Part shown: one piece after another, positions 43,491-53,288 of the stretch | How positions within the stretch are numbered: the stretch's first letter is position 1 | Layout: each line of letters opens with the position of its first letter | From: Lachnospiraceae bacterium | GTDB lineage: Bacteria > Bacillota > Clostridia > Lachnospirales > Lachnospiraceae | DNA length: 64,000 nt | Assembly: GCA_017474455.1 (NCBI GenBank) | Contig: JAFVHP010000034.1 | Coordinates: 124,001-188,000 of the forward strand | Direction of reading: 5' to 3' | Translations under genes and position numbers: made by a program | Notes under the pieces: generated by a model | What the model saw: the letters and a program-made list of their open reading frames with translations, nothing else | Told to the model about the DNA's origin: nothing | Databases searched by the model: none

Positions 43491-44977
43491 TCTTCTGCGA
43501 TCTCTCCAAAGAAATAAAAGCCGTGGCACTCGCAAAGTCTCACTCTGATGATGTTCCCGATCAGGGATCTGTCACCGGGCACATGTACGATCATGTTGTT
43601 AGAGAGCCTGCAGGTGACAAGGGACGGATCCTGCGCGTTCATTTCTTCGGCAAGTGCCTCCATGGTACTGCCGGTTAGAAGTTCCGCCTTCATTTTTGCC
43701 GTTTCCTGTACAGTCTTCAGAACCCTGTCAAATTCACGGCCGATCTCTTCCTCTGTCATGACCGACGGCATGGAGGCAGCGGGCGTTCCCCTCCTCCTGG
43801 AATATATGAAAGTAAAGGCGTTCTCAAATCCCACCTTTTTGATGACATCGATCGTATCATCCACGTCTTCTTTTGTCTCACCGGGGAATCCCACGATGAT
43901 ATCGGTCGTTACCGAACAGTCGGGCAGTTCTTTCCTGATCTTATAAGCCAGCTCAAGAAATCCCTCCTTTGTATACTGCCGGTTCATTTTTTTCAGGACG
44001 GCCGTTGAACCGGACTGCATGGGAAGATGGATATGTCTCGCGATCTTCGGGTGGGATCTGATGACTTCGATCAGGTCGTCCCCGAAATCCCTCGGGTGCG
44101 GCGTCATGAACCGGACTCTTTCTATGCCTTCTGTCTCCGCAACTTTTGCGATAAGGCCGGCAAACGTGACTCCGTTCCCAAGATCCTTGCCGTAGGAATT
44201 GACATTCTGTCCTAATAGCATGATCTCCTTTACGCCGTCGGCAGCAAGGGCTCTGACCTCGCAGAGGATCTCTTCCGGGTCGCGGCTCTTTTCACGCCCC
44301 CTGACATAAGGAACGATACAGTAAGTGCAGAATTTATCGCAGCCCAGCATGATATTTACGCCGGACCTGTAGGGATACTTCCTGTCTGAAGGCATGGCCT
44401 CCATGATCTGCGGACTTTTATCCCAGATATCGGCGATCTTTTCATCCTGCATATATATCCTGTAGAGATATTCGCTGAAACAGTACAGGTTGTGGGTACC
44501 GAAGATCAGATCTACAAACGGGTAGCTTTTCTGAATCTTTTCCACATTGGAGCTTTCCTGCATCATGCAGCCGCAGAGCGCGATCTTCATGCCGGGATTG
44601 CTCTTTTTGTAATGCCCTGCCCTGCCGAGGCGGCCAAAAACTCTCTGGTCCGCGTTATCCCTGACCGTACAGGTATTGTAGATAAGGAAATCGGCTTTCT
44701 CGTCCTCTGTCATCTCAAAGCCTGCCCGCCGCAGAACGCCGGAAAGCTTTTCGGAATCCCTGGCATTCATCTGGCATCCGAATGTAATGACACAGGCTGT
44801 GGGGGTACGGCCCAGGCGGCTTTTAAGGTCTGCCGCCATCTCGATATCCTTCTGAAGGTAATAATAGGCTTTCAGGGCAGCATCCTCAGGCACCGGGCCG
44901 TCCGTATTGACAGCGTCCAGCATCTTCTCGCTGAATATCCCGTTTTCAATATCAGGCGTCAAGTTCATACTCTGCAT
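43487..44977 (-). CDS. miaB: tRNA-2-methylthio-N6-dimethylallyladenosine synthase
   Basis: Radical-SAM methylthiotransferase acting on A37 after MiaA. The 496-residue protein has the N-terminal cluster domain (ITFGCQMNARDSEKL, NTCTVRDNADQRVFG, ALCGCMMQE), the radical-SAM CxxxCxxC (LGCDKFCTYCIVPYVRGREKSR region) and a C-terminal TRAM domain. The start is uncertain between 44977 and the in-frame ATG at 44968. It overlaps pepT by up to 26 bases. Confidence 0.96.
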   Translation of the reverse strand: MQSMNLTPDIENGIFSEKMLDAVNTDGPVPEDAALKAYYYLQKDIEMAADLKSRLGRTPTACVITFGCQMNARDSEKLSGVLRRAGFEMTEDEKADFLIYNTCTVRDNADQRVFGRLGRAGHYKKSNPGMKIALCGCMMQESSNVEKIQKSYPFVDLIFGTHNLYCFSEYLYRIYMQDEKIADIWDKSPQIMEAMPSDRKYPYRSGVNIMLGCDKFCTYCIVPYVRGREKSRDPEEILCEVRALAADGVKEIMLLGQNVNSYGKDLGNGVTFAGLIAKVAETEGIERVRFMTPHPRDFGDDLIEVIRSHPKIARHIHLPMQSGSTAVLKKMNRQYTKEGFLELAYKIRKELPDCSVTTDIIVGFPGETKEDVDDTIDVIKKVGFENAFTFIYSRRRGTPAASMPSVMTEEEIGREFDRVLKTVQETAKMKAELLTGSTMEALAEEMNAQDPSLVTCRLSNNMIVHVPGDRSLIGNIIRVRLCECHGFYFFGEIAEE

Positions 44978-46265
44978 ATGCGTTAACGATCCTTATTCCA
45001 ATTTCAACACATTTAACCAATTCGTCGATACAGACGAACTCATGTCTTCCGTGGATACAGTAGGAGCCGGTGCCCAGGTTGGGGCACGGCAGGCCTTCGA
45101 AAGAGAGCCTGCATCCGTCCGTCCCTCCGCGGATAGGCTGTATCACGGGTGTGAGCCCGGCTTTCTGGATGGCAGCTTTGGCATTTTCGATCAGGTGCAT
45201 ATGCGGCCTGATCTTCTCCGCCATATTGTAATAGGAATCCCTGATGCTCACATCAAAGGCGTCCTCCCCGTAACGCGTACCAAGGAACTTTACCGCCTCA
45301 AGAATGGTCTTTTTCCTCTCTTCAAACTTATCGCGGTCATGGTCCCTGATGATATACTCGGCATGCGCCCTGTCGCAGGTCCCGTCCAGCTGCGTAAGAT
45401 GATAAAAACCTTCATATCCTTCCGTACAGGCCGGGATCTCGGCTGCGGGAAGCATGGCGTTGAGTTCCATCGCCATCAGCAGCGCATTCTTCATCTTACC
45501 TTTGGCCGAACCCGGATGCGTGCTCATGCCCTTGATATCGATTTTGCAGGTCGCGGCGTTAAAGCATTCATATTCAAGCCCTCCGGCACTGCCGCCGTCG
45601 ACCGTGTAGGCATAGTCGCAGGCAAAACGATCCCTGTCGACCCACAGTGTGCCGTTGCCGACTTCCTCATCGGGGGTAAATACCAGCCTGATCGTCCCGT
45701 GGGGGTATTCCGGATGGGACAGATAAAACCGGAAGATCTCCATGATAATGGCGATGCCGGCCTTGTCGTCGCCGCCGAGCACGGAAGTGCCGTCACAGAC
45801 GACCAGGGTCTTTCCCTTCATGTCCTTAAGCTCAGTGATCACATCAGGATCAGAAACGATGTTTTCCTCATCGTTAAGCGTGATCACGCCTCCGTCATAT
45901 TCCTCGATGAGCCTGGGCTTAACGCAAAGTCCGGCAACGGCGTCACTGGTATCCATATGCGCCATGAAGCCGATCACGGGAGCAAGGTCGGTACGTCTTT
46001 TCTGAACGGCATCCTCCCGCTTCGAAAGCGCATCGTTATCAGCGGGAATATTGCCCGGTACAGCCGCATAGACATAACAGTGCTCACTGTCATAATAGAC
46101 CTCGGAAGCACCCATTTCGGTCAGCTCATCATACAGGAGCAGGGCAAGGTCCCTCTGGCAGGGTGTAGAGGGCGTCGTTTCACATCCCTCCTTCGACTGC
46201 GTGGTAATAGCCGCATATCTCATAAACCGCTCTGCCGCTTTATCTTTTGTCAGTTCAAGTTCCAT
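44952..46265 (-). CDS. pepT: Tripeptidase T
   Basis: Zinc aminopeptidase releasing the N-terminal residue of tripeptides in the cytoplasm. The ATG at 46265 (MELELTKDKAAERFM) is preferred, with AAGGAGAAAAGGACAGG ahead of it. The 437-residue protein has the metal site pieces GFMAHMDTSDAV, GDDKAGIAIIME, FTPDEEVGNG and, at the end, IRGGTDGCRLSFEGLPCPNLG with a final His in IHGRHEFV. Confidence 0.96.
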   Translation of the reverse strand: MELELTKDKAAERFMRYAAITTQSKEGCETTPSTPCQRDLALLLYDELTEMGASEVYYDSEHCYVYAAVPGNIPADNDALSKREDAVQKRRTDLAPVIGFMAHMDTSDAVAGLCVKPRLIEEYDGGVITLNDEENIVSDPDVITELKDMKGKTLVVCDGTSVLGGDDKAGIAIIMEIFRFYLSHPEYPHGTIRLVFTPDEEVGNGTLWVDRDRFACDYAYTVDGGSAGGLEYECFNAATCKIDIKGMSTHPGSAKGKMKNALLMAMELNAMLPAAEIPACTEGYEGFYHLTQLDGTCDRAHAEYIIRDHDRDKFEERKKTILEAVKFLGTRYGEDAFDVSIRDSYYNMAEKIRPHMHLIENAKAAIQKAGLTPVIQPIRGGTDGCRLSFEGLPCPNLGTGSYCIHGRHEFVCIDELVKCVEIGIRIVNAYAEYELDA

Positions 46266-46297
46266 CCTGTCCTTTTCTCCTTTCCCTGTAATCCCGC

Positions 46298-47050
46298 TCA
46301 ATGTATATCATGATCACAGGCCGTATACAGATAAGCCCTTCCGCGTTTGCCTGTGCGCCTGACAGCTTTCAGTTCCGTAAGGAGCAGCAGGGCTGTGGAA
46401 GCCCTCGCTTTCGCCAGCCCGCAGGCTTTCGCAAAATCCGCGCTTGTAAAAGTATCTTCCAGGTCTTCCGGGACAAACTGCCTGTAATCGGACACATGTT
46501 CAATAGTCAGTGTATCACAGAGCGCAAGCGGTATCCTGTCAAACCGGTGTGACCCCCGTTTGCCTTTATTGCCCCAGCCGTCCCGTATCCTGTACTCTTC
46601 CATGTCGATGAGCATCAGTTCGAGGCTGAGGTTCGGATCGGAAAGAAAGGGCCGGATCCGGTAAAGCTCTCGAAAAGCATCGGCAAAACATCCCTTTTTC
46701 GGGGACCGGTTCCTTTTTTCCGGATGCCCTGTCTCCGGATCGACCCATATGATCCATTTTACATGCGGTATCGGATAAACGATCCGCACCCTGTATAATG
46801 GCAAAAAGGCGGCCAGTTTGGCACGAAGAGCGTCAAAATTGGCCGTCTGTATCTCTGTTATTTCATTGTCTTTGAAAATATCTGCTATATACCCTTCGAC
46901 CGGTCTCTCATGAAACCCGGCATCCGGTTCCTTGTACACCTTGATCACGGCATGCAGGGTCTTTTCGTTCTGCATGCCGATACTGAGCGGTACCCTGCCG
47001 TCCAGTGTCAGACATTTTCTTACCGCATCATCAAACCGTTCCCGGTCCAT
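46298..47050 (-). CDS. EIQT-motif, winged-helix protein (possible nuclease-like fold)
   Basis: I cannot name this family with certainty. From the ATG at 47050 it is 250 residues. The N-terminal half has a strand-rich patch with Asp57 in GYIADIFKDN and Glu66-Ile-Gln68 in EIQTANF, the spacing of a PD-(D/E)xK nuclease site with Gln in place of Lys. The C-terminal 60 residues (SADFAKACGLAKARASTALLLLTELKAV) look like a winged helix-turn-helix, ending GRAYLYTACD. DNA binding is therefore plausible; catalysis is only an inference. The start overlaps the GH13-like gene by 20 bases and has only a weak ribosome binding site. Confidence 0.7.
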   Translation of the reverse strand: MDRERFDDAVRKCLTLDGRVPLSIGMQNEKTLHAVIKVYKEPDAGFHERPVEGYIADIFKDNEITEIQTANFDALRAKLAAFLPLYRVRIVYPIPHVKWIIWVDPETGHPEKRNRSPKKGCFADAFRELYRIRPFLSDPNLSLELMLIDMEEYRIRDGWGNKGKRGSHRFDRIPLALCDTLTIEHVSDYRQFVPEDLEDTFTSADFAKACGLAKARASTALLLLTELKAVRRTGKRGRAYLYTACDHDIH

Positions 47051-48911
47051 CAGAATCTTTTCGTCCGAGCAGGACGCATACAGACCGTTCCCTGACCATG
47101 AGATGGTGCTGTTCCTCAAGGCACACCGGGGCTTTGGCAAACGGCTCATCCTCAAATGTATTCATGCACACATACCATGAATACCCCTCGGGAAGCTTTG
47201 GAAGGCCAAGTTCCGCCCTTCTCCAGAACATATTCATCCCTATGTAGAGGATATCCCCGTCGACCGCATAAAGAACACCCGCGCAGAGACTGTTCCCGTC
47301 CAGATCCGGTTTCCATGCCTCTTTACCGTGCAGTGAAAACTCCGGCAGCTTGTCCTTGAGCATGGCGGCGTTTTTTGAGAAGTCTTTCTTGCTTGAAAAC
47401 ACCGGATGCGCGTCCCTGAAAGCAGTCAGTTCCCTGAAGAAACCGGTCAGAGCCTCGCTCTCCTTATTCTTCTTCCAGCTGACCCAGCCGGTCTCATTAT
47501 CCTGGCAGTACGGATTATTATTGCCGTTCTGGGTATTGCCGAATTCGTCCCCTGAAAAGATGAGCGGTGTGCCCTGGGACAGGAAAAGCAGCGCCAGGAA
47601 GTTCCTCATCTGCCTCTGTCTCAGGCTCCGGATCTCCTTTTTACGGCTTTCCCCTTCTATTCCGCAGTTCCAGCTGAGATTGATATTCTCGCCGTCACGG
47701 TTGTCTTCCCCGTTTTCCTCATTGTGTTTGAAATTATAAGTAACAAGGTCATACAGGGTAAACCCGTCATAATTGGTGGCGTAGATCACTCTTCCGTGAC
47801 CGGTGGGGACACTCGTAAACGCGCGCAGGAACGCGGGCATTGACTGCGGGTCGCCCTTCACATAACTTCTGATCAGCCTCCTGTAGGACGCATTGTGCTC
47901 ACAAAGGTTCGACAGGGAAGGTTTTCCGAAGAACGGGGATGATCCCGGTGTTTTCAGGATATCATTATAGGCAAAACCGTCATGGAAGATCGCCGTCCTG
48001 GAAAGCAGCGGGTCTTCCGCAATGGTACGTATGGCACTGGCGCTGCCGATAATGTGGAACCCGTCGATCTGGTAATGCGTAACATAAAACTTCACGACTT
48101 CGTGCTGCATCTGCGCGGAGACTGTATCCGGGAAATGCATCATCAGATACACTCTGATATCCGCTTCATGGAGCTTTCCGACCATTTCCTTAAATTCGGC
48201 GGACGCGTCATCGGAATAAGCATAGTCATTCTTCGGGGAATAATAACATCCGTCACCGAAATTCCAGAAATTGGTCTTAAGATTTCCCGCGGCCTTTGGA
48301 GAGGCAGCCGGGTTGTCGGCCTGCTCATCCGTTTTTGAGGAATCAGGATATGAATAACCGTTTACCGGTGCTGATTCATAAGCGGGCATCAGTTCCACAG
48401 CCTTTACACCGACGGCTTTGAGGTACGGGATCTTCTCAGCCAGTCCGGCAAAAGTGCCTTTTTTCCGCACTCCTGATCTCGATGAGGCCGTGAGTCCCTT
48501 TACATGGCAGACATATATCCACTCAGATGAAAAATCCACCGCCTTATCCGCCACCGGCGACGGTATGAACGTTTCTTCCCTGTCGAGGAAGAAACCGCCT
48601 GCAGCCGTTGCGTCGGACAGTATGATCAGCTTCTTTGCTCCCGGATCAACGAAACTGATCCCGTCACGGTAATATCTGTATCCCCATTCCTTAGGGGAAA
48701 GACCGGCTATCCGCACGGAATACAGGTCTCCGAACCGGTATTCGTCAGAAAAAGGGATACGGACAGACCCGTTGTCTTTCAAATTATAGAGAATAAGGCC
48801 GCATTCGGAACACGATCTGAATACGCAGGAGAAGACGACCGCGCCGGACAGGACCCTGGTCCCCGGGAATTGCTCATAAGCAGGAAAAATTTCCAATTTA
48901 TAGTCCTTCAT
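47031..48911 (-). CDS. GH13 debranching-enzyme-like protein lacking catalytic residues
   Basis: The ATG at 48911 follows GGAGG at ideal spacing; the product is 626 residues. It keeps the layout of GlgX/isoamylase/pullulanase proteins: an N-terminal beta domain, KAVGVKAVELMPAYE, NFWNFGDGCYYSPKNDYA, KHNEENGEDNRDGENINLSW, and SQGTPLIFSGDEFGNTQNGN. The active-site regions are altered: the nucleophile motif GFRFD reads GFHII (284-288), the acid motif AEPWD reads near IFHDG, the DVVYNH strand reads YLMMHF, and AHDG reads NYDG (His to Tyr381, Asp382 kept). It is probably glycan-binding or regulatory rather than hydrolytic (inference). No glycogen genes are nearby. Confidence 0.85.
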   Translation of the reverse strand: MKDYKLEIFPAYEQFPGTRVLSGAVVFSCVFRSCSECGLILYNLKDNGSVRIPFSDEYRFGDLYSVRIAGLSPKEWGYRYYRDGISFVDPGAKKLIILSDATAAGGFFLDREETFIPSPVADKAVDFSSEWIYVCHVKGLTASSRSGVRKKGTFAGLAEKIPYLKAVGVKAVELMPAYESAPVNGYSYPDSSKTDEQADNPAASPKAAGNLKTNFWNFGDGCYYSPKNDYAYSDDASAEFKEMVGKLHEADIRVYLMMHFPDTVSAQMQHEVVKFYVTHYQIDGFHIIGSASAIRTIAEDPLLSRTAIFHDGFAYNDILKTPGSSPFFGKPSLSNLCEHNASYRRLIRSYVKGDPQSMPAFLRAFTSVPTGHGRVIYATNYDGFTLYDLVTYNFKHNEENGEDNRDGENINLSWNCGIEGESRKKEIRSLRQRQMRNFLALLFLSQGTPLIFSGDEFGNTQNGNNNPYCQDNETGWVSWKKNKESEALTGFFRELTAFRDAHPVFSSKKDFSKNAAMLKDKLPEFSLHGKEAWKPDLDGNSLCAGVLYAVDGDILYIGMNMFWRRAELGLPKLPEGYSWYVCMNTFEDEPFAKAPVCLEEQHHLMVRERSVCVLLGRKDSDGPGTV

Positions 48912-48962
48912 TTCATACCTCCGGATGTGCTTTAGTTTATCACAATTGACGGCCATATGAAA

Positions 48963-50876
48963 CTAAGACAGCCATTCTCCTTCCGTATACGGGAGCCCGG
49001 TTTCCATAAGGAACCTGGACGGCGGTCCGGCAGTATGCGCTTCGTTTTTGATAAAACTCATAAACAGCTGCCGCCTGGTCCTGGTCATTGCCACATAAAA
49101 GAGTCTTCTTTCTTCTTCTGTCGACCGCAGATCCCTTGCCGACCTTGCCGGAATGATCCCTTCATTCAGGTCAGGCATGAACACTGTATCAAATTCCATT
49201 CCCTTTGCGCCGTGCATGGTCAGCACGGATACACGCTGTGCTGTATCTGCCGCCTGTGCCGGGGCGGCCGGAACGGGCATATCCTTCAGTATCCTTCCCA
49301 GTTCACTTAAGGTCGAAGCAGTGCGGCTGATCCCCAGAAAGCGCTCCGGAAGCAGTTCTTCTCCCGCAGAGCAGGCCGGGAGAACGGCATTTCTTATATA
49401 GGTCTCGTAATCCAGTGTTTTCATGATATACCGGAACCAGTGTTCCGGCCTTAGCCTGCCCGCAAATGCCAGGCGTTCGATAAGGGTGTTGAGATCCGGA
49501 TCCGGAATATGCCGCGCCCTCTCCTGTTCCATAAGATCCGCGGCTGTCAAAAGCTGTCCCGGTGCTTGGATGCCTGAGAAAGTATAAGGCAGAGCCAGCC
49601 TCCTTTCCGGATGATTGAGTATTCTCTCAAGATCAGCTGCCGGCACGCCGCTGCCCGCGATATGCATGCTGACATTTAGATAGCATAACAGATCCTTTCT
49701 GATGATCGTGAAAGCGTCCTCCGCAGGACTTTCTTTCCTGTGTCCGTCTGCCTCCAGCCCTTCTTCCTTCAGACACTGCAGCACAGCCCTGGCCTGATGG
49801 ACTGTTCTGACCAGGATACAGGCCTTACCGTCTCCCAGCGTCCTGATCTTTCTGCATATTGCCCTGTATTCGTCCTGTACGGATCTGAAGGCGGCACATT
49901 CCGTTTTCCCCTTTATACCGCTCCCTGCCCGGATCCGTTTGTCCTGCCGGATGCGGTTATGCCTGATCACACGCATACTCCTTTCCGTGACCGTTTCAGC
50001 GCACCTGTAATTGATTTCCAGGCTTATCCTTGCCGCGTCAGGATATACTGTCATAAACTTTCTGAATATATCCGGTTCGGCGCCGCGGAATCCATAGATG
50101 CTCTGGTCTTCATCGCCCACCGCAAAGATAGAGCGTTCATTATCCAGAAGCAGCCGTGCTATCCTGAACTGTACAGGAGATACATCCTGGAATTCGTCGA
50201 TCAGAAGAAACCGGATATCCGGCCTGATACTGCCCTTTTCCAGTTCATCAAGGCACCTCAGCTGAAGGTCGTCCAGGTCCATCTGTCCCCTCCCCGCAAG
50301 ATAGGTATTGTATTCTTCAAATATCGCCTCAAAGTGGCAGGTCAGCGCAAAGCCTGCTGCCGGTCTGCTGTTCTTTCTTAAGCTGATCAGCCTCTCCAGT
50401 TCCTTAACGGGGACTGCTTCACTGCCGAACTCCCACCCGGCTGAACCGTCTTTTGTACCGGAATACAGGGACAGGGCATACCGGCTGCAGATATTTTCCA
50501 GCAATTCTCTTTTAGCGGTGTTGTCTATTATGTTTACAGTTCTGTGCAGATATTCGTTCAGAAGGCTGCGGCAGAAGGAATGAAATGTAGAGAAATGTAC
50601 ATTCAGAATGTCAGAAGGATGATCAGAACCGGGCAGTGATACGGAAGATGCATACCGCTGCCGCATGTTGGCGGCGGCATTTCTGGAAAAAGTCAGGACA
50701 AGGATCGATTCAGGCGGTATATGCCGGACTGTTACCAGTTCCCTGACCCTTCTGGTCAGGACGAAAGTCTTCCCGCTGCCCGGTCCCGCAGGGACCAGGC
50801 AGGGGCCTGTGAAATGGCGGATCGCTGCCATTTGGGAAGTGTCCGCCATTTCGTTCGTTATGTTATTGACCGGCAT
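48963..50876 (-). CDS. UvrD/PcrA-type superfamily 1 DNA helicase
   Basis: ATP-driven 3'-5' helicase of 637 residues, about 100 shorter than PcrA. Motifs in order: GPGSGKTFVLTRR (I), LTFSRNAAANMRQR (Ia), LLIDEFQDVSPVQ (II), FAVGDEDQSIYGFRGAEPD (III), INYR (IV), VSVLTMHGAKGMEFDTVFMPDLNEG (V), and EERRLFYVAMTRTRRQL (VI). It starts at the stop of gltX with a 1-base overlap. The exact role (repair or replication) cannot be told. Confidence 0.92.
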   Translation of the reverse strand: MPVNNITNEMADTSQMAAIRHFTGPCLVPAGPGSGKTFVLTRRVRELVTVRHIPPESILVLTFSRNAAANMRQRYASSVSLPGSDHPSDILNVHFSTFHSFCRSLLNEYLHRTVNIIDNTAKRELLENICSRYALSLYSGTKDGSAGWEFGSEAVPVKELERLISLRKNSRPAAGFALTCHFEAIFEEYNTYLAGRGQMDLDDLQLRCLDELEKGSIRPDIRFLLIDEFQDVSPVQFRIARLLLDNERSIFAVGDEDQSIYGFRGAEPDIFRKFMTVYPDAARISLEINYRCAETVTERSMRVIRHNRIRQDKRIRAGSGIKGKTECAAFRSVQDEYRAICRKIRTLGDGKACILVRTVHQARAVLQCLKEEGLEADGHRKESPAEDAFTIIRKDLLCYLNVSMHIAGSGVPAADLERILNHPERRLALPYTFSGIQAPGQLLTAADLMEQERARHIPDPDLNTLIERLAFAGRLRPEHWFRYIMKTLDYETYIRNAVLPACSAGEELLPERFLGISRTASTLSELGRILKDMPVPAAPAQAADTAQRVSVLTMHGAKGMEFDTVFMPDLNEGIIPARSARDLRSTEEERRLFYVAMTRTRRQLFMSFIKNEAHTAGPPSRFLMETGLPYTEGEWLS

Positions 50877-52363
50877 CAGGCATTTTCACCGGCCCCACTG
50901 TTTTCAAGTTTTTCGAGTCCCTTCCTCAGTCTTGCAAGACTCTCTTCTTTTCCGAGGATCTCCATGATCTGGGTCGCTCCCGCAGGCGTAACGGCCTTTC
51001 CGGAGGCAGCGGTCCTGAGCGGCCACATGACATAACCTGTCTTGTACTCATGGCCGGCGCAGAATTCCTGCAGCAGTGCAAAAAGGGAATCGTTGGAGAA
51101 ATCACTGCACTCTTCAAGAAGCGGGATCACCTCCTTAAGCACAGCAGTCGAACTCTCAGCCGTGGATTTCTGCTTTTTGTTCGTGTACATATCGATGTCA
51201 TATACGGGAAGCCTGGCGAAAAAGCCGATCATTTCGCTGATGTCCGAGAACACTTCGATCCTGGTCTTGACCATATCGGCGATCTTGATAAGCTTTTCAT
51301 CGTCCGCGGCAACAGGGGACCCTTTCAGGGCATCCCTGATATAGTCCATGGCCATTGCGTAGAATCTTTCATTGTCCATGGCTTTGATATATTCACCGTT
51401 CATCCATCTCAGTTTCGTATAGTCGAATACCGCGGGGGATTTTCCGATCCTGTGATAATCAAAGATACGGGTCAGCTCTTCCAGGGAGAAAATCTCTTCG
51501 TCGGACTCGGGCGACCATCCCAGAAGCGCGATGAAGTTTACGACCGCTTCCGGAAGAAAGCCCTGTTCGATCAGGTCTTCATAACTGGAATATCCGCTGC
51601 GTTTGCTGAGTTTTTTATGTTCCGCGTCCGTAATGAGAGGGCAATGGATATACTTCGGGATATCCCAGCCGAAGGCCTCATACAGCCTGTTGTACTTCGG
51701 TGTGGAGGAGATATACTCATTTCCCCTGACCACATGCGTGATCCCCATCAGATGGTCATCGACCACATTGGCGAAGTTATAGGTAGGATACCCGTCGGAC
51801 TTGATCAGGATCATATCATCCAGTTCCTTGTTGTCAACGGTGATGTCCCCGTACAGTTCATCATGAAATACCGTAGATCCCTCGGAAGGATTATTCTGGC
51901 GGATCACGTAAGGCATGCCCGCTTCAAGATTTGCCCTGACCGTTTCAGGCGACAGATGCAGACAGTGCTTGTCATAGACCGTTACTTCTTTTCCCTCGAT
52001 CTCCTGCGTCAGCGTAGCAAGTCGTTCCGGTGTACAGAAGCAGTAATATGCTTCCCCGCGCTCTACCAGTTCCTTCGCATACTGCATGTAGATGCCGCTC
52101 TTCATACGTTCGCTCTGAACATAAGGGCCTGTTTCACCCGGCTTGTCCGGGCTTTCATCCGGTATCAGCCCCGTAGCATCCATGGTACGGTTAATGATAT
52201 CCACCGCGCCTTCCACATATCTTTCCTGGTCGGTGTCTTCTATTCTCAGAATAAAAGTCCCGTCTTCATGCTTGGCGATCAGGTAAGCATAGAGCGCCGT
52301 TCTTAAATTGCCTACATGCATGCGCCCCGTAGGACTGGGCGCGTATCTGGTACGAATCTTCAT
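50876..52363 (-). CDS. gltX: Glutamyl-tRNA synthetase
   Basis: Charges tRNA-Glu. The 495-residue class I synthetase has the HIGH-type motif [30 protein letters not shown], and [11 protein letters not shown] as the KMSKS-type loop, with a C-terminal helical anticodon-binding region. Whether it also charges tRNA-Gln cannot be judged here. It is followed immediately by the helicase gene. Confidence 0.96.
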   Translation of the reverse strand: MKIRTRYAPSPTGRMHVGNLRTALYAYLIAKHEDGTFILRIEDTDQERYVEGAVDIINRTMDATGLIPDESPDKPGETGPYVQSERMKSGIYMQYAKELVERGEAYYCFCTPERLATLTQEIEGKEVTVYDKHCLHLSPETVRANLEAGMPYVIRQNNPSEGSTVFHDELYGDITVDNKELDDMILIKSDGYPTYNFANVVDDHLMGITHVVRGNEYISSTPKYNRLYEAFGWDIPKYIHCPLITDAEHKKLSKRSGYSSYEDLIEQGFLPEAVVNFIALLGWSPESDEEIFSLEELTRIFDYHRIGKSPAVFDYTKLRWMNGEYIKAMDNERFYAMAMDYIRDALKGSPVAADDEKLIKIADMVKTRIEVFSDISEMIGFFARLPVYDIDMYTNKKQKSTAESSTAVLKEVIPLLEECSDFSNDSLFALLQEFCAGHEYKTGYVMWPLRTAASGKAVTPAGATQIMEILGKEESLARLRKGLEKLENSGAGENA

Positions 52364-52383
52364 GATCTTGTTCCCCTCCGATC

Positions 52384-52821
52384 TTATTTGATACCTGTCG
52401 ATCCGAAACCTCCGCGGTCCTTATCAGGCAGGTGATCCGTCTCTTCAAATATCAGTTCAGGCTGCTTTTTCATTATCCTGAACTGGCAGATCCTGTCATT
52501 TACATGGATCACTGTATCTCGCAGTGCCAGTACGGGCATGCACCATTCATCATTGTCCCCGCAGTAGCTGTTGTCCACAACGCCCTGGTGGTTGGTCTGG
52601 ATGATCCCGAAATTCTTGAAAGTAGAGCTCCTGGGCACGATATGCGCCTCATATCCCTCCGGCAGCTTGACGGCGACGCCCAGCCTGATCAGCCTGGCTT
52701 CCCCTTTTGACAGGACTGCTTCTTCCGCGCTCCGAAGGTCGATCCAGTCGGATTTGCCTCCGACAGGTCTCAGTTTTTCTATATCTTTGCTGATATAGCG
52801 GATCAAAAGCCTTTCACTCAT
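52384..52821 (-). CDS. dut: Deoxyuridine triphosphatase
   Basis: Hydrolyses dUTP to dUMP, keeping uracil out of DNA. The ATG at 52821 ([15 protein letters not shown]) follows the rnhA stop by 5 bases and is preferred over an upstream frame inside rnhA. The 145-residue protein has the trimeric-dUTPase motifs WIDLRSAE (I), [12 protein letters not shown] (II), [14 protein letters not shown] (III), NDRICQFRI (IV) and the C-terminal RGGFGSTG (V). Confidence 0.94.
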   Translation of the reverse strand: MSERLLIRYISKDIEKLRPVGGKSDWIDLRSAEEAVLSKGEARLIRLGVAVKLPEGYEAHIVPRSSTFKNFGIIQTNHQGVVDNSYCGDNDEWCMPVLALRDTVIHVNDRICQFRIMKKQPELIFEETDHLPDKDRGGFGSTGIK

Positions 52822-52826
52822 AGCAC

Positions 52827-53288
52827 TCACTTTTTCAAAACACTGTCCGCGGCGGCAGTAGCCAGCCTGTCGCATCTTTCATTCAAAGGGTGGCCGTTAT
52901 GCCCCTTGACCCAGTGATAGTTTACATGATGCATTTCCATTGCCGCAAGGAGTCTTTCCCACAGTTCACGGTTTCTGACAGGAGTCCTGCCGCTGGTCTT
53001 CCATCCGTTCTTCTTCCAGTTGTCTATCCAGTGCTCCTCAAAGGCCTTTACCAGATACTGGGAGTCTGAATACAGATCGACTTCGCACGGTCTGTTCAGG
53101 GCTTCCAGCGCAACGATCGGTCCAAGGAGCTCCATCCGGTTATTGGATGTTTTTTCGAATCCTTCCGAAAACTCCTTCTCATGCAGAACGCCGCGGCTGT
53201 CGACGTACTGTATCACCGCCCCGTACCCGCCTGGCCCTTCCGGGTTTCCCCTTGCCGCCCCGTCCGAGTATATCGTCACGTGCGTCAT
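52827..53288 (-). CDS. rnhA: Ribonuclease HI
   Basis: Cleaves RNA in RNA-DNA hybrids. The 153-residue protein shows the catalytic set: Asp in [16 protein letters not shown], Glu in NNRMELLG, Asp in LYSDSQYLV and Asp in NERCDRLA, with the WVKGHNGHP loop. It overlaps the MutS-like gene by 4 bases, so the two are translationally coupled. Confidence 0.96.
   Translation of the reverse strand: MTHVTIYSDGAARGNPEGPGGYGAVIQYVDSRGVLHEKEFSEGFEKTSNNRMELLGPIVALEALNRPCEVDLYSDSQYLVKAFEEHWIDNWKKNGWKTSGRTPVRNRELWERLLAAMEMHHVNYHWVKGHNGHPLNERCDRLATAAADSVLKK

Noticed and set aside
44907-46313. A 468-codon open frame antisense to pepT
   Set aside because: No domain or start signal, and pepT on the opposite strand has all metal-site motifs.
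51050-52306. A 418-codon open frame antisense to gltX
   Set aside because: No recognisable motif; it arises from the third-position bias of the synthetase gene on the other strand.
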